In this document: positions 21,885 through 30,920 of the stretch, in pieces | Layout of the letters: each line of letters begins with the position of its first letter | Position numbering within the stretch: position 1 is the first letter of the stretch | Translations under genes and position numbers: made by a program | Notes under the pieces: model-generated | Told to the model about the DNA's origin: nothing | What the model saw: only the letters and a program-made list of their open reading frames with translations | The model's database searches: none | Source of the DNA: Adiantum capillus-veneris | Taxonomy: Eukaryota > Streptophyta > Polypodiopsida > Polypodiales > Pteridaceae | Direction of reading: 5' to 3' | Assembly (NCBI GenBank): GCA_014529385.2 | Contig: CM043953.1 | Location: 114,667,549-114,731,548, forward strand | DNA: 64,000 nucleotides

Positions 21885-22955
21885 TTAGCAGAACCAGGTG
21901 AGGAGTCTAAACCAGTCTTTATTGCTCAAGACCTTACCGAAACTGAAGAGGCTATACTTAAGGAGCTCCTCAAGGAATACAAGGATATCTTTGCTTGGAC
22001 ATATCATGACATGAAGGGCGTTCCACCTTCTGTGGTGCAACATACAATTCCCATGATCAACACTGCTAAACCCGTCCAGCAACGACCCTATCCAATGAAT
22101 CCTAAGTACGCCAAAATTGTACAAGAGGAGATTGAAAAACTTATCCAATGTGGATTCATATACCCTATTGAGCACTCAAAATGGGTTTCTCCAATAGTCA
22201 TTGTGCCAAAAAAGAATGGGAAACTAAGAGTGTGCGTGGACCTCAAGAAAGTTAATGCAGCTACTGGGAGAGATCATTATCCCTTGCCATATTCAGAACA
22301 TGTGCTTGAAAGAGTTGCGGGCAAGGAAGCTTATAGCTTTTTAGATGGGTACTCTGGTTACAATCAAATCACAATTGCATTAGAGGACCAAGCTAAAACT
22401 GCTTTTATCACAGAGTTTGGAGTGTTTGCATTTCGTGTTATGGCTTTTGGCTTAACGAATGCCCCTGCTACATTCCAACGATTAATAAACACTGCGTTTA
22501 AAGAATTTCTAAGGGAGTTTTGTGAAGCTTTCCTAGATGACCTTTGTGTTTATTCTTCTTGGGAGAAGCATTTGTTATATCTACGAAAAATATTTGAAAG
22601 GTGCAGATTTTATCGCATCTCATTGAACCCTTTCAAAGGCCAATTTTGGGTTAAGCATGGAGTCATTCTAGGGTATATAGTGTCCAATAACGGAATATCC
22701 ACAGATGAGAGTAAGATTAAAGCCATTGCCGATTTGCCACCACCTACGAACTATAAAGGAGTTCAAAGATTTATGGGCCATGTTGGTTATTATCCAAGAT
22801 TTATTTTAAACTTTGCCGAGATAGCGCGTCCATTGTACAAGCTTCTTATCGAGTTTCACTGGATGGAAGAATGTCATCAATCTTATGAGTTATTAAAGAA
22901 GGCCCTAACAAGTCTCCAATCCTGCGAACACCCGATTGGAATGTACCTTTTCATG
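21885..22955 (+). pseudogene. Reverse transcriptase of gypsy A
   Basis: An RNA-dependent DNA polymerase of Ty3/gypsy type. Recognisable blocks in frame 3 are KLIQCGFIYPIEHSKWVSPI, VPKKNGKLRVCVDLKKVNAA, SFLDGYSGYNQI, VMAFGLTNAPATFQRLI and the catalytic FLDD (22530-22541) in place of the commoner YVDD, followed by LGYIVSNNGISTDESKI. The last part, about 22915 onwards, shifts to frame 2, where the RNase H continues. The core is well preserved, and the frameshift is the main damage. Confidence 0.88.
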
Positions 22956-23590
22956 TGCATATTGATGCATCAAATTTTGCTATTGGGTGTGTTCTAACTC
23001 AACCAGGAGAACATAAATTGGACTACCCTATTAGCTTTGCAAGTCGCCAATTAAATGATGCCGAGATGAACTACACTACTACAGAGCGCGAAGGTCTAGC
23101 TATGATTTACGCAGTAAAGAAATTTCGCTATTACCTTCTTGCTACCAAGTTTGTGTTTTATGTTGATCATCAAGCATTGCTATATTTGGTAAACAAGCCG
23201 TGTTCCACAGGTCGAATTACACGATGGTTGTTAATTCTTCTTGAGTTTGACTTCACCGTTGTTGTGAGGCCTGGGAGGAAACATGTCATGGCGGATAATT
23301 TATCTCGTATTCCTAATGGCGAAGCTCCTACGGCGGTTGATGATGAATTTCCTGATACTCCTTTGTTCATTGTTGAGACAATGCCTGAATGGAGTGAAAA
23401 GATTGTTAACTTCTTAGTTAATGGTTTTCCACCCAAAGAACTGCGAAAAGATATAGCTCGAAAATTAATCAAGGAATGCGAACCCTATTGCTTACTGGCT
23501 GGAACTCTCTATAAGAGAGGAAAAGATGATGTTCTTAGACGCTATGCCCGCGAGGATGAGTATTTATATATTCACAAGAGGCACACATGG
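22915..23590 (+). pseudogene. RNase H of gypsy A
   Basis: Degrades element RNA in the RNA-DNA hybrid. Motifs in frame 2: HIDASNFAIGCVL (first catalytic Asp), TTTEREGLAMIYAVKKFRYY (catalytic Glu), FYVDHQALLYL (second Asp) and ADNLSR (third Asp). The tail towards integrase (EYLYIHKRH) loses frame at about 23580. No second archaeal-type RNase H follows, unlike gypsy C, so gypsy A is not a dual-RNase-H Tat element. Confidence 0.85.
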
Positions 23591-24690
23591 GCGTAGCTGG
23601 TGGTCACTTTTCAGGAAACTTGACTGCCCGAAAGATCTTACAGTCAGGCTATTGGTGGCCCACTCTGTTTAAGGATGTATCACTTTTTGCAAAGGGATGT
23701 GATGAATGCCAACGCTTCAACAAGCCACAAAGAAGGGATAGGATGCCTCTACATCCCATCAAGGTAACCCAACCATTTGAAAAGTGGGGCTTGGACTTTG
23801 TAGGACCGATTAGTCCGGCTGCACGTAACACGCAATCACGATATATCATTGTGGCTATCGACTATGTAACCAAATGGGCTGAAGCAAAAGCAACACGAAA
23901 GGCGGATGCAAAAACAACAGCTAAGTTCCTCTTTGAGAACATTATCACACGTTTTGGATGTCCCTTTGAACTTGTGAGTGACAATGGAACTCCTTTTATA
24001 AATGAAGTAATAAAAGAACTCACATCAAACTTCATGATATCACACCACAAGTCTACACCCTATTATCCCCAAGCAAATGGCCAAGCTGAGAGTACCAACA
24101 AAACTCTCATCTCCATTTTGACAAAGACAGTCGAGGCTCATCGCACTGATTGGGACCTAAAGCTTACATCAGCTTTATGGGCTTATCGTACTGCGTATAA
24201 AGTTGCTATTAATTGCACACCGTTTAAGATGGTGTATGGCCAAGAAGCAGTTATGCCATGGGAGTTTGTCATTCCTATTCTTCGAGTAGCTTCTCAAGAA
24301 GGTTGGGATGGTAACCCCTTAGTGGAGCGATTATATATCCTGGAAAGGCTAGATGAAGAGAGGCAATTAGCTGTGCGAAATGCTCTAGTGGAGAAGGATA
24401 GGAGAAAGAAGTGGTTTGATAGCCATTTAAAGGATAAAGACATCAAGGTTGGTGATAAAGTTCTTATGTACGAGGTACGTAATGAAAAGAAGAAATTGAA
24501 ATATGTTGGTAAGGGACCATATCGAGTGTGTGAAATTACCCCGCAAGGTACCATTCGTGTGGAGACTCTAGATGGAGTTGAAACCATTGGATTCCTTAAT
24601 GGGAGTAAATTCAAAAGATATTATGATCCTCTAAGCCAGGAAGAGTTGCAAGCCATCCATCAAAAGAAGGCTGCCAAGGAACAAGCATAG
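23587..24690 (+). pseudogene. Integrase of gypsy A
   Basis: Inserts the DNA copy into the host genome. The piece is 367 residues in frame 1. It carries the zinc-binding end GGHFSG...CDEC (His7, Cys38, Cys41; the first His lies upstream in another frame) and catalytic Asp70 (GLDFVGP), Asp132 (VSDNGTPF) and Glu168 (GQAESTNKT) with D-D(35)-E spacing. The C-terminal GPY/F module is GKGPYRV. No chromodomain follows. The frame continues past a TAG at 24688-24690 into the second protease. The core is intact, but expression depends on the frameshifts upstream. Confidence 0.9.
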
Positions 24691-24777
24691 CTTAAAAAAA
24701 TCCAAGAAAGAGTTGAGGCTCGAGAACGGCAACAACGTCTTAGACACCAATGAGAGGCTAATCTGGGAATCACGTAA

Positions 24778-26016
24778 GCATTTTTCGAGGACACAGATGA
24801 TGACTCATTAGAATCTGAGCCACCCCTACGATACCCAATTGAGCTAAATAGCCTCTATGGGAAAGTACTATACAATGCCTTATTAGATACGGGAGCTAAA
24901 CACAATTTGTTATCCTATGGAGTTTGGTGTCAATTAGGGAAACCGACCCTATCCCCGAGTACGATGCAATTCAAGGTCATTAATAAAAAGAAAACTGCTA
25001 TTCTTGGAGTCCTTCAGACCCCTGTTGTCTATGACAATGGAAGCATAGTGGAGAGTTTTCTAGTCATGCCCGCAGGAGCTATGGAAGGCAATGTAAACCT
25101 GGGACGCACGTGGATGTTGGCAACCAAATGCACTATTGATTGGGATACTGGTAGTGTCACGACGCGACCACCGACTCTTACCCCTATCATTCAAGCAAAG
25201 TCACCTACGTTGCAAACTCTAGCAAAGTTGAAGGATAGCCAACATTCACAAGCCAAGGTGGTTAACTCGCCTTTGCCAGCTACCCATGAACCTAGCACTT
25301 CAACACTTGTAGTTGCAGCAAGCAGTAATATTGCAAGTACTCATCCACGACCTAAGAGTACATATCAATGGGTCCCCAAGGCCTTACTTCCAACTACCTC
25401 AACCCTCCCATCCATTCCAAGAAAAAATTTCCCGGGAAAACCAAGAGCGTGCCCTAGGAGAGTCAAGACCAAATTACGATGGATTCCAAAACAACTATTA
25501 GAAGCCCAAGGCTACTATGATGGAAATGAGAAAATTTGGGTACCTAAACGTAAAATGTGTCCTTCCCTATCGACAACGAACCCATATGAGTCAAAGAGTG
25601 TAACGCTAAAGCCAATGGCAGACCGTGGGAAGGGAAAGATCACAGAATGCTACACACCTAGTCCAGAGCTAGTTTGGGCTCCAAAGCAAAACCAATTTAT
25701 TCCACCTAGCTCAGGAAGGGGGGAGTTCCATGAAGCTTCTAGCTCCTCATGTAATACATCCATAGAGGTAAAAGCTTCTACACAGCCTCCATCTATAGTA
25801 GTGGACCTCCATGAAGCTACAAAAGAATCCACACCTCCCAGTGTTCAAGAATCACCTGATGAACCACTTCAAGCTCGATCCTGGGAGAGTACCTTACCAC
25901 CCTTGCAACTTGACGAGGCACCTAGGGTAATAGAAAAATACTGGCAAAAATCCTCACCTATTACCAACTGGAACAATTGGTTTCAAAGGGTGACAAGCTC
26001 ATTTCAATCGGTATGA
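24778..26016 (+). CDS. Second retropepsin-like domain plus W-x-P-K array, gypsy A
   Basis: An open stretch of 412 codons in the integrase frame, separated from it by three stops (24688, 24751, 24775). The first 25 residues are acidic. A retropepsin-like domain follows: hydrophobic strand and active-site loop ALLDTGAKHNLLS (Asp codon 24886), strands ending in VFLV/FLVMP-like text, then the distal block VNLGRTWMLA (Leu-Gly-Arg at 25099-25107) and CTIDW. The domain is about 120 residues, normal for a retropepsin. The remaining 270 residues are Ser/Thr/Pro-rich with WVPK (25369), WIPK (25480), WVPK (25537) and WAPK (25675). The position behind integrase is unusual. It could be a processing protease, an accessory protein or a captured host gene. 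The stops argue against activity now. Confidence 0.7.
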   Translation, partial: AFFEDTDDDSLESEPPLRYPIELNSLYGKVLYNALLDTGAKHNLLSYGVWCQLGKPTLSPSTMQFKVINKKKTAILGVLQTPVVYDNGSIVESFLVMPAGAMEGNVNLGRTWMLATKCTIDWDTGSVTTRPPTLTPIIQAKSPTLQTLAKLKDSQHSQAKVVNSPLPATHEPSTSTLVVAASSNIASTHPRPKSTYQWVPKALLPTTSTLPSIPRKNFPGKPRACPRRVKTKLRWIPKQLLEAQGYYDGNEKIWVPKRKMCPSLSTTNPYESKSVTLKPMADRGKGKITECYTPSPELVWAPKQNQFIPPSSGRGEFHEASSSSCNTSIEVKASTQPPSIVVDLHEATKESTPPSVQESPDEPLQARSWESTLPPLQLDEAPRVIEKYWQKSSPITNWNNWFQRVTSSFQSV

Positions 26017-26020
26017 TCTA

Positions 26021-26034
26021 CCCAAAGAAGGGGG
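26021..26034 (+). other. Internal polypurine-like tract of gypsy A
   Basis: AAAGAAGGGGGGAG followed by TGTTTGTGGAC, five bases after the stop of the preceding ORF. It resembles a PPT-LTR junction, and E1 has a similar tract followed by TGTGGAC. The true 3' LTR is 2 kb downstream with its own tract, so this may be an extra internal priming site or an ancestral border. Confidence 0.4.
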
Positions 26035-26262
26035 GAGTGTTTGTGGACATCCATCATTCACTTGCTTCCCTCTCAACCTTTCTCCCTGACCTCTTAATCT
26101 CCGATCTTAGGGAATGTATATATAAAGCCTTATACTCACAAAAAAAAGATAAAAAAGTAAAAGAGCAAGAGCCATAACACAAATCATAAAAACAAATTAT
26201 GCACAAGAACACGACCCTTGTAATATTTGCACTCTAACCATCATCTATTTGCGTGTACAGAT

Positions 26263-26685
26263 ATGGCTAGTACGCTAGAGTCATCCACTCCTGCCTTGGG
26301 TGAGAGGTACCCTCGTTACTTTTCACAAATATTTCACATGGTCTTTCCAGTGCTTGCATGTGAATGGGATTTGATAGGTACGCTAGCATGTGAGAGGAAT
26401 TTTGAGGAGTTAGAATGGCTGATACGTCTCTTGACCACGTTTGATCCATACTTAGTAGAGAGCATTTCTCCCATTGCACAAGCCTACCCTTTTGACCAAG
26501 ATGACTATAGGCGTTTAGTGACCTTCTTAGTAAACATGGGCTCCTATGATAAAGAAGAAAATTTACACGACTACACGGATGGCACATATGGTCTCATGGA
26601 TGATGACTTTGTTTATCTCGACGACGAGGATAGGGGTTTAGCCTTAGGGTTTCCCCCCAACCTCTACAATATCCTATTCCCTTGA
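26263..26685 (+). CDS. Acidic 140-aa ORF of gypsy A, function unknown
   Basis: The ORF starts at ATG 26263 (MASTLESSTPALGERYPRYF) and is uninterrupted for 140 residues. It is rich in aromatic and acidic residues and ends with clustered Asp (DDDFVYLDDEDRG) and LGFPPNLYNILFP. No signal peptide, transmembrane helix or zinc motif is visible, so it does not look like an envelope protein. The bases before the start, GCGTGTACAG, could be a splice acceptor, which would fit a spliced subgenomic mRNA as used by some retroelements for 3' ORFs. A TATA-like TATATATAAA lies at 26117-26126. It is preserved in an element whose other genes are broken, but it is short, so intactness may be chance. Confidence 0.5.
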   Translation: MASTLESSTPALGERYPRYFSQIFHMVFPVLACEWDLIGTLACERNFEELEWLIRLLTTFDPYLVESISPIAQAYPFDQDDYRRLVTFLVNMGSYDKEENLHDYTDGTYGLMDDDFVYLDDEDRGLALGFPPNLYNILFP

Positions 26686-28045
26686 CACTCTAGGGGGAGT
26701 CCAAATAATTAGGTTAGGGTTCCTTATGTTTTTTGTTGTGTTCAATAAGTGTTGGTACCTTTTTCCACTAATGTGCCTCCTGGAGGTATTCCTTTTGTTT
26801 TCTAGTGTGTACAGGAGCGTGTTGCTATTGGTAGGATTTGGACCTTCATGGAATCTTTATCTCGACTCACTCTTCAAATCAAGCGCGACCATCGACCAAA
26901 CAGGTGTTTCTTGTCCATTAGCATTGCCCCTTATCTTTTTTGCATCTATGATTGTCAGCTTTAATTGTGATTGGTAGCCTAATACTCACCGCATTTGCTT
27001 AGTATCAAACATTTAATTCAATGTAATTTTTTGTCATAATCACTTGTTTAGGTTTAAAAATCAAGCAGTCCGACAAACTAGTTTGACCAAGTTAGGTGTT
27101 AGAAATCTTCTCTTAATACCATGGGGAATGCCTTCCTAATAATCAATGGTTACTTAGGTTCTTAATCCGATTTAGGCAGCATTGTGTGAAATGTACTAGG
27201 GCTTTCTAGTGGGCTTGACCCTATTGACCTTTCGCTTAAGTATTATAAAGGGAGTTTACTAGTGTGATGAGCCTGGGGAGGTGTATCAATGTTATATGAC
27301 CCCCCAAAGTTACAAAATTAAAATGCTGAAAATGAACAAACAAAAAATCAAAGTGCCACACTGTAAAATCTTAAGCTGGAAGAGAAATCTCAGCTTGATT
27401 TGGTACTTCACTCACATGTATTGCCTATGGTACTAGAGCCCTAGAGGTTCCCAGTGTGGGCGCTTTTCCTTGAAAAGCAAAAAATCCAAGGCATACAAAA
27501 TAAGCACACACATCAAAATTGAATCACTGTGAAAAGACTTTGGGGGGTCAAAGAAAAAGTAATCAGTCAGGCGATGATTTCATGAGAAATTCCTTTTATG
27601 GTAGCTTAACTACAAGGTCTTCTAGATATAGCCTCTAGTCAACCCTCGAACATGAATACTTGGCTCTCGCGATTAAACAACTTAATTGACCACAGAAAAT
27701 TAAGAAGCTTACCCATGGTATTAATATTCGATCTCTAGTGCCTTTCGACCGTCAAATTAGCGACCCCTGACTTGTTTAATTTTTTACCTTTACATCTGTT
27801 TATGCATTTGATTACATTGCAATTTAATGTTCATTGCTGACAAATTGTTTGAAATTCTTTTACCAATGAAATTGTCTACCTAAAACTGCATATGCTTTTT
27901 AATCACTTATGAGAATGCAATTATTGTGCCAATGTTGTTTGATTTTGCAGTGACTGAAGAAGGATAAGGACATTCATCTCAAATGCTCTTCCACCTCGAC
28001 GAACGAGCTTCAACTCAATAGCTTCGGAGGACGGAATCTACATCA
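26686..28045 (+). other. 3' non-coding region of gypsy A
   Basis: About 1.36 kb between the last ORF and the 3' LTR. I see no coding motif in either strand. Short open frames (for example 26726-26977) have no recognisable domain. Long 3' non-coding segments are usual in large gypsy elements. Confidence 0.6.
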
Positions 28046-28057
28046 GGAAGGGGGGCA
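28046..28057 (+). other. Polypurine tract of gypsy A
   Basis: GGAAGGGGGGCA immediately before the LTR start TGTTAACCC. This is the plus-strand priming site. Confidence 0.8.
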
Positions 28058-28650
28058 TGTTAACCCTCACGGCTCACGGACACCTCATCACCGACGACGG
28101 ACGTGTATTATGTATTTGGTAGAGTCAGGTACAGGGCTTGTCGGACCAATAGGAAAAGGGTAAGAGTGATCGCCGATGAGAGGCGCACTCTAACTGGGAC
28201 ATTCAAGGGATTAGTTGGCTAAGCATGGGCGCCCAAGTGTGAATGGGGTGAGCTCATATAAAAGCCAACTAAACCTAAAATTCATTCTTTCTCTCATTTG
28301 TGCAATAGAAGAGTACTCTTGCTCCATCTCCATCTCCATCTCCATCTTCTTCTTCTTCACCTCCTCGTGTGTGTGTGTGTATGTGTGTGTGAGAGAGAGG
28401 GAGAGTGTGTGTGCGATCGAGCATTACGAAGGCACAACGGCGGCGAAGCGGTTGAGCGCGGCACGACTGCAGCTTCTTCTTCATCGCGGCGAGGAATCCT
28501 GCACGGCAGGAGCATAGAGCGGTGAGTGACACACCATTGCCCTCTTTGGAGCTTGCTAGATTAGTCTTGTTGTGTGCTTGGAGCCATTTGTGGCTCGCAC
28601 ACGGTGTATCGGCAAGTCCCTTGCTTCGACAGTGCGGCAAGAAGCGCACA
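28058..28650 (+). repeat. 3' LTR of gypsy A
   Basis: 593 bp, TGTTAACCCTCACGG to GAAGCGCACA, followed by the target duplication CACGA at 28651-28655. About 10 substitutions and one 12-bp microsatellite indel separate it from the 5' LTR, roughly 1.7 percent by hand count. Confidence 0.93.
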
Positions 28651-29086
28651 CACGACAATGCACAAAGCCCTCTCCTAGAAGTCCCTTTTTGAGTAGATGA
28701 ACAAGATTGTCCTTGGTGTGGATCTTCATCATTTGTATCTGCTTGTCTTCAAGTACTTCCCTAATGAAGCGGTATTTCACATCAATATGCTTAGTCTTCG
28801 AATGGAACACTGGATTCTTTGCCAATTGTATAGCACTTTGACTATCACAATATAACTATGGCATATCTACTTTGATTCCCAAGTCTGCTACCAATCTACC
28901 AAGACAAATAGCTTCTTTGCGTGCTTCATTTGCTGCAATATACTCAGCTTCTGTAGTAGACTGCGTAATACAATCTTGTAATTGAGATCGCCATGATATG
29001 GCACCTCCAGCCAATGTAAAGACATAGCCTGATGTAGATCTCCTCTTATCCATCTGCATAATCTGAGTCAGTGTATCCTCTGACAC
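28651..29086 (-). pseudogene. RNase H of copia B copy 1
   Basis: The C-terminal domain of the copia B polyprotein. On the minus strand it reads TDSDYADG, then after a frame change STSGYVFTLAGGAISWRS, TTEAEYIAANEA, and finally NPVFHSKTKHIDVKYRFIRE. These are the standard copia RNase H blocks. Stops and frameshifts separate them. The reading is cut at 28651 by gypsy A, and the few residues beyond continue at 9633 leftwards. Confidence 0.85.
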
Positions 29087-30460
29087 TCAAATCCTGACTA
29101 CTATAGCATATGCGCATACTCTTTGTATGTTTGAAGTATCTCATGATACCTTTCACTTCGTCCCAATGTTTCTTGCCGAGAAATGACATATATCTGCTAA
29201 CCACTCCCATTGCAAATGCAATATCCGGACGTGTAGCAATCATTGCATACATCAAACTCCCACATGCAGACGCATATGACACCGTATCCATTTCAACCTT
29301 TTCCACCTCAGATTGTGGGCAATCTTGGTTGCTTAGTTTCACATATGATGGCAATGGTGTCATCAATGCCTTTCCCCTGTCCATATGGAAACATTGCAAC
29401 ACCTTGTCAATATACTCTTCCTGAGATAAGTAAAGCATCTTCTTTGACCTATCTTGCTGGATATGCATACCCAGTATATGACTTGCCTCACCCATGTCTT
29501 TCATGTCAAAAACCTTTGCCATTTTTGACTTAAGAGCTGAAATTTTTTCCATTTGTCTACCAGCAAGTAACATGTCATCCACATACAGGCAATGATCTGT
29601 CTCACTTCTCTTGTATCCTTGAGAAAGCATAAATTGGTGAAACTTCTTGTACCATTCTCTTGGTGCCTGATTCAAGCCATAGAGACTCTTTCTCAAACGA
29701 CATACCAATTTCTCTTTGCCTTTCTCAACATACCCTTCTGGCTGCTGCATATAAACCTCCTCATGCAAATCTCCATGAAGAAATGTCGTTTTCACATCCA
29801 TCTGATGTAAATGTAGATATGTTTGGCAACCAAAGCAAGTACACTTCTCAATGTTGTCATCTTGACAACTGGTAAAAAGACTTCATCAAAATCTATTCCG
29901 TGTTCTTGCTTAAAACCCTTAGCAACCAACCGTGCTTTGTATTTTGGTTGTCCATCATGAGGAGTAAGCTTATACCTGTAAACCCACTTACAAGGTAGAG
30001 CTTTCTTGACCTCTGGAAATTGAACCAAATCCCATGTTTGATTCTTATGCAAAACCATCATCTCTGATTGCATGGCCAATTGCCATTTTTTCAAGTCAAC
30101 CACTTGTAATGCCTCCTTGTAACAAGATGGTTCTTCGCAATCCGTGAGCATGACATAATTTAGAGGTGGCACATAACGATCAGGTGGTTTGGAGACACGC
30201 TCAGAACGTCTCACCACAACTGATTCTGCCTCTCTAGCCACTATAGCCTGTTCTTGAGCCTGACCATGCTGTCTTGATGTGCTAGCACTAGGTCCATATT
30301 CCCTGAAGACAACTCTTCTGATCTCCTCTGTCTTCTCTGTCTTAGCATGAAACTTGGCTTCATTGAAATGCACATCATTGCTATGAATAACTTTTTTGGA
30401 CTCAGGATCAAAAAGCCGGTAACCCATCTCGCCCAATTCTCCGTAGCCAAGAATATACAC
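29046..30460 (-). pseudogene. Reverse transcriptase of copia B copy 1
   Basis: Copia-type RT on the minus strand in two frames. The N-terminal half (30460 to about 29810) contains [40 protein letters not shown] and [14 protein letters not shown]. The other half (29801-29046) contains [45 protein letters not shown] (catalytic YVDD) and YTDSDYADG. The two halves are joined by a frameshift near 29800-29815. The catalytic motif survives. Confidence 0.88.
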
Positions 30461-30920
30461 TTCCTGCTCTTTGGTTCTAAAATATTCCTCAAATCCTTAG
30501 AAATATGGCTATAAGCTTCACAACCAAAGACTCTGAGATGCTTATACAAAGGTGCCTTGCCTATCCATAGCATCTCGGCCACTTCACTCTTATCCAGAAC
30601 CCTACTAGGAGACCTGTTGATCAAATGGACTGCTGTAGCCACTGCTTATGCCCAAAATCCATCAGGCAACTCAGCATTTGACAACATGCTTCTGACCTTC
30701 TCTTGTATGGTCCTATTTATACGTTTTGCAACTCCATTTTGTGAAGGATTGTATGGTGCAGTAAGTTCTCGCTTTATTCCTTTTGCTTCACAAAAGTCTT
30801 GGAAAGCCTTGGAAATGTACTCTCCACCATTGTCTATCCTTAAGCATTTCAACTTCTGACCACTCTAATTCTCCACAAGTTGCAACAATGTCTTAAATAC
30901 CTTGAGAACCTCATCCTTGT
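30461..30920 (-). pseudogene. Integrase C-terminal part of copia B copy 1
   Basis: The integrase continues across the 30921-33882 insertion. On the minus strand it reads KVFKTLLQLVEN, LRIDNGGEYISKAFQ (second catalytic Asp), then TAPYNPSQNGVAKRINRTI. The catalytic Glu of the copia NGVAERKNR motif is Lys here (codon at 30724-30726). Later motifs are LINRSPSRVLDKSE and FGCEAYSHI. The same Glu-to-Lys change is in copy 2. Stops occur near 30645 and 30868. Confidence 0.85.

Larger units (their letters stand above)
9634..28650 (+). mobile_element. Gypsy A: giant Ty3/gypsy element inserted in copia B
   Basis: 19,017 bp including the nested copia A, or about 13.8 kb without it. It is defined by LTRs of 605 and 593 bp, a 5-bp target duplication CACGA at 9629-9633 and 28651-28655, a tRNA-Asp-type primer site and a purine tract. 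Coding order on the plus strand is gag with four zinc knuckles, PR1, acidic linker, RT, RNase H, integrase, second retropepsin with W-x-P-K motifs, and a 140-aa ORF. The primer type and large size recall Athila/Tat elements. A post-integrase protease is not part of either group's usual plan. Only one RNase H is present. Coding is broken, so mobility would need help from other copies. Confidence 0.92.

Noticed and set aside
22955..23596. Second RNase H in gypsy A, as in Tat elements
   Set aside because: Only one RNase H set of motifs occurs between RT and integrase, and the tail runs straight into the integrase zinc region.
26263..26685. Envelope-like protein of an endogenous retrovirus type element
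   Set aside because: No signal peptide, furin-like site or transmembrane helix is visible; called an ORF of unknown function instead.
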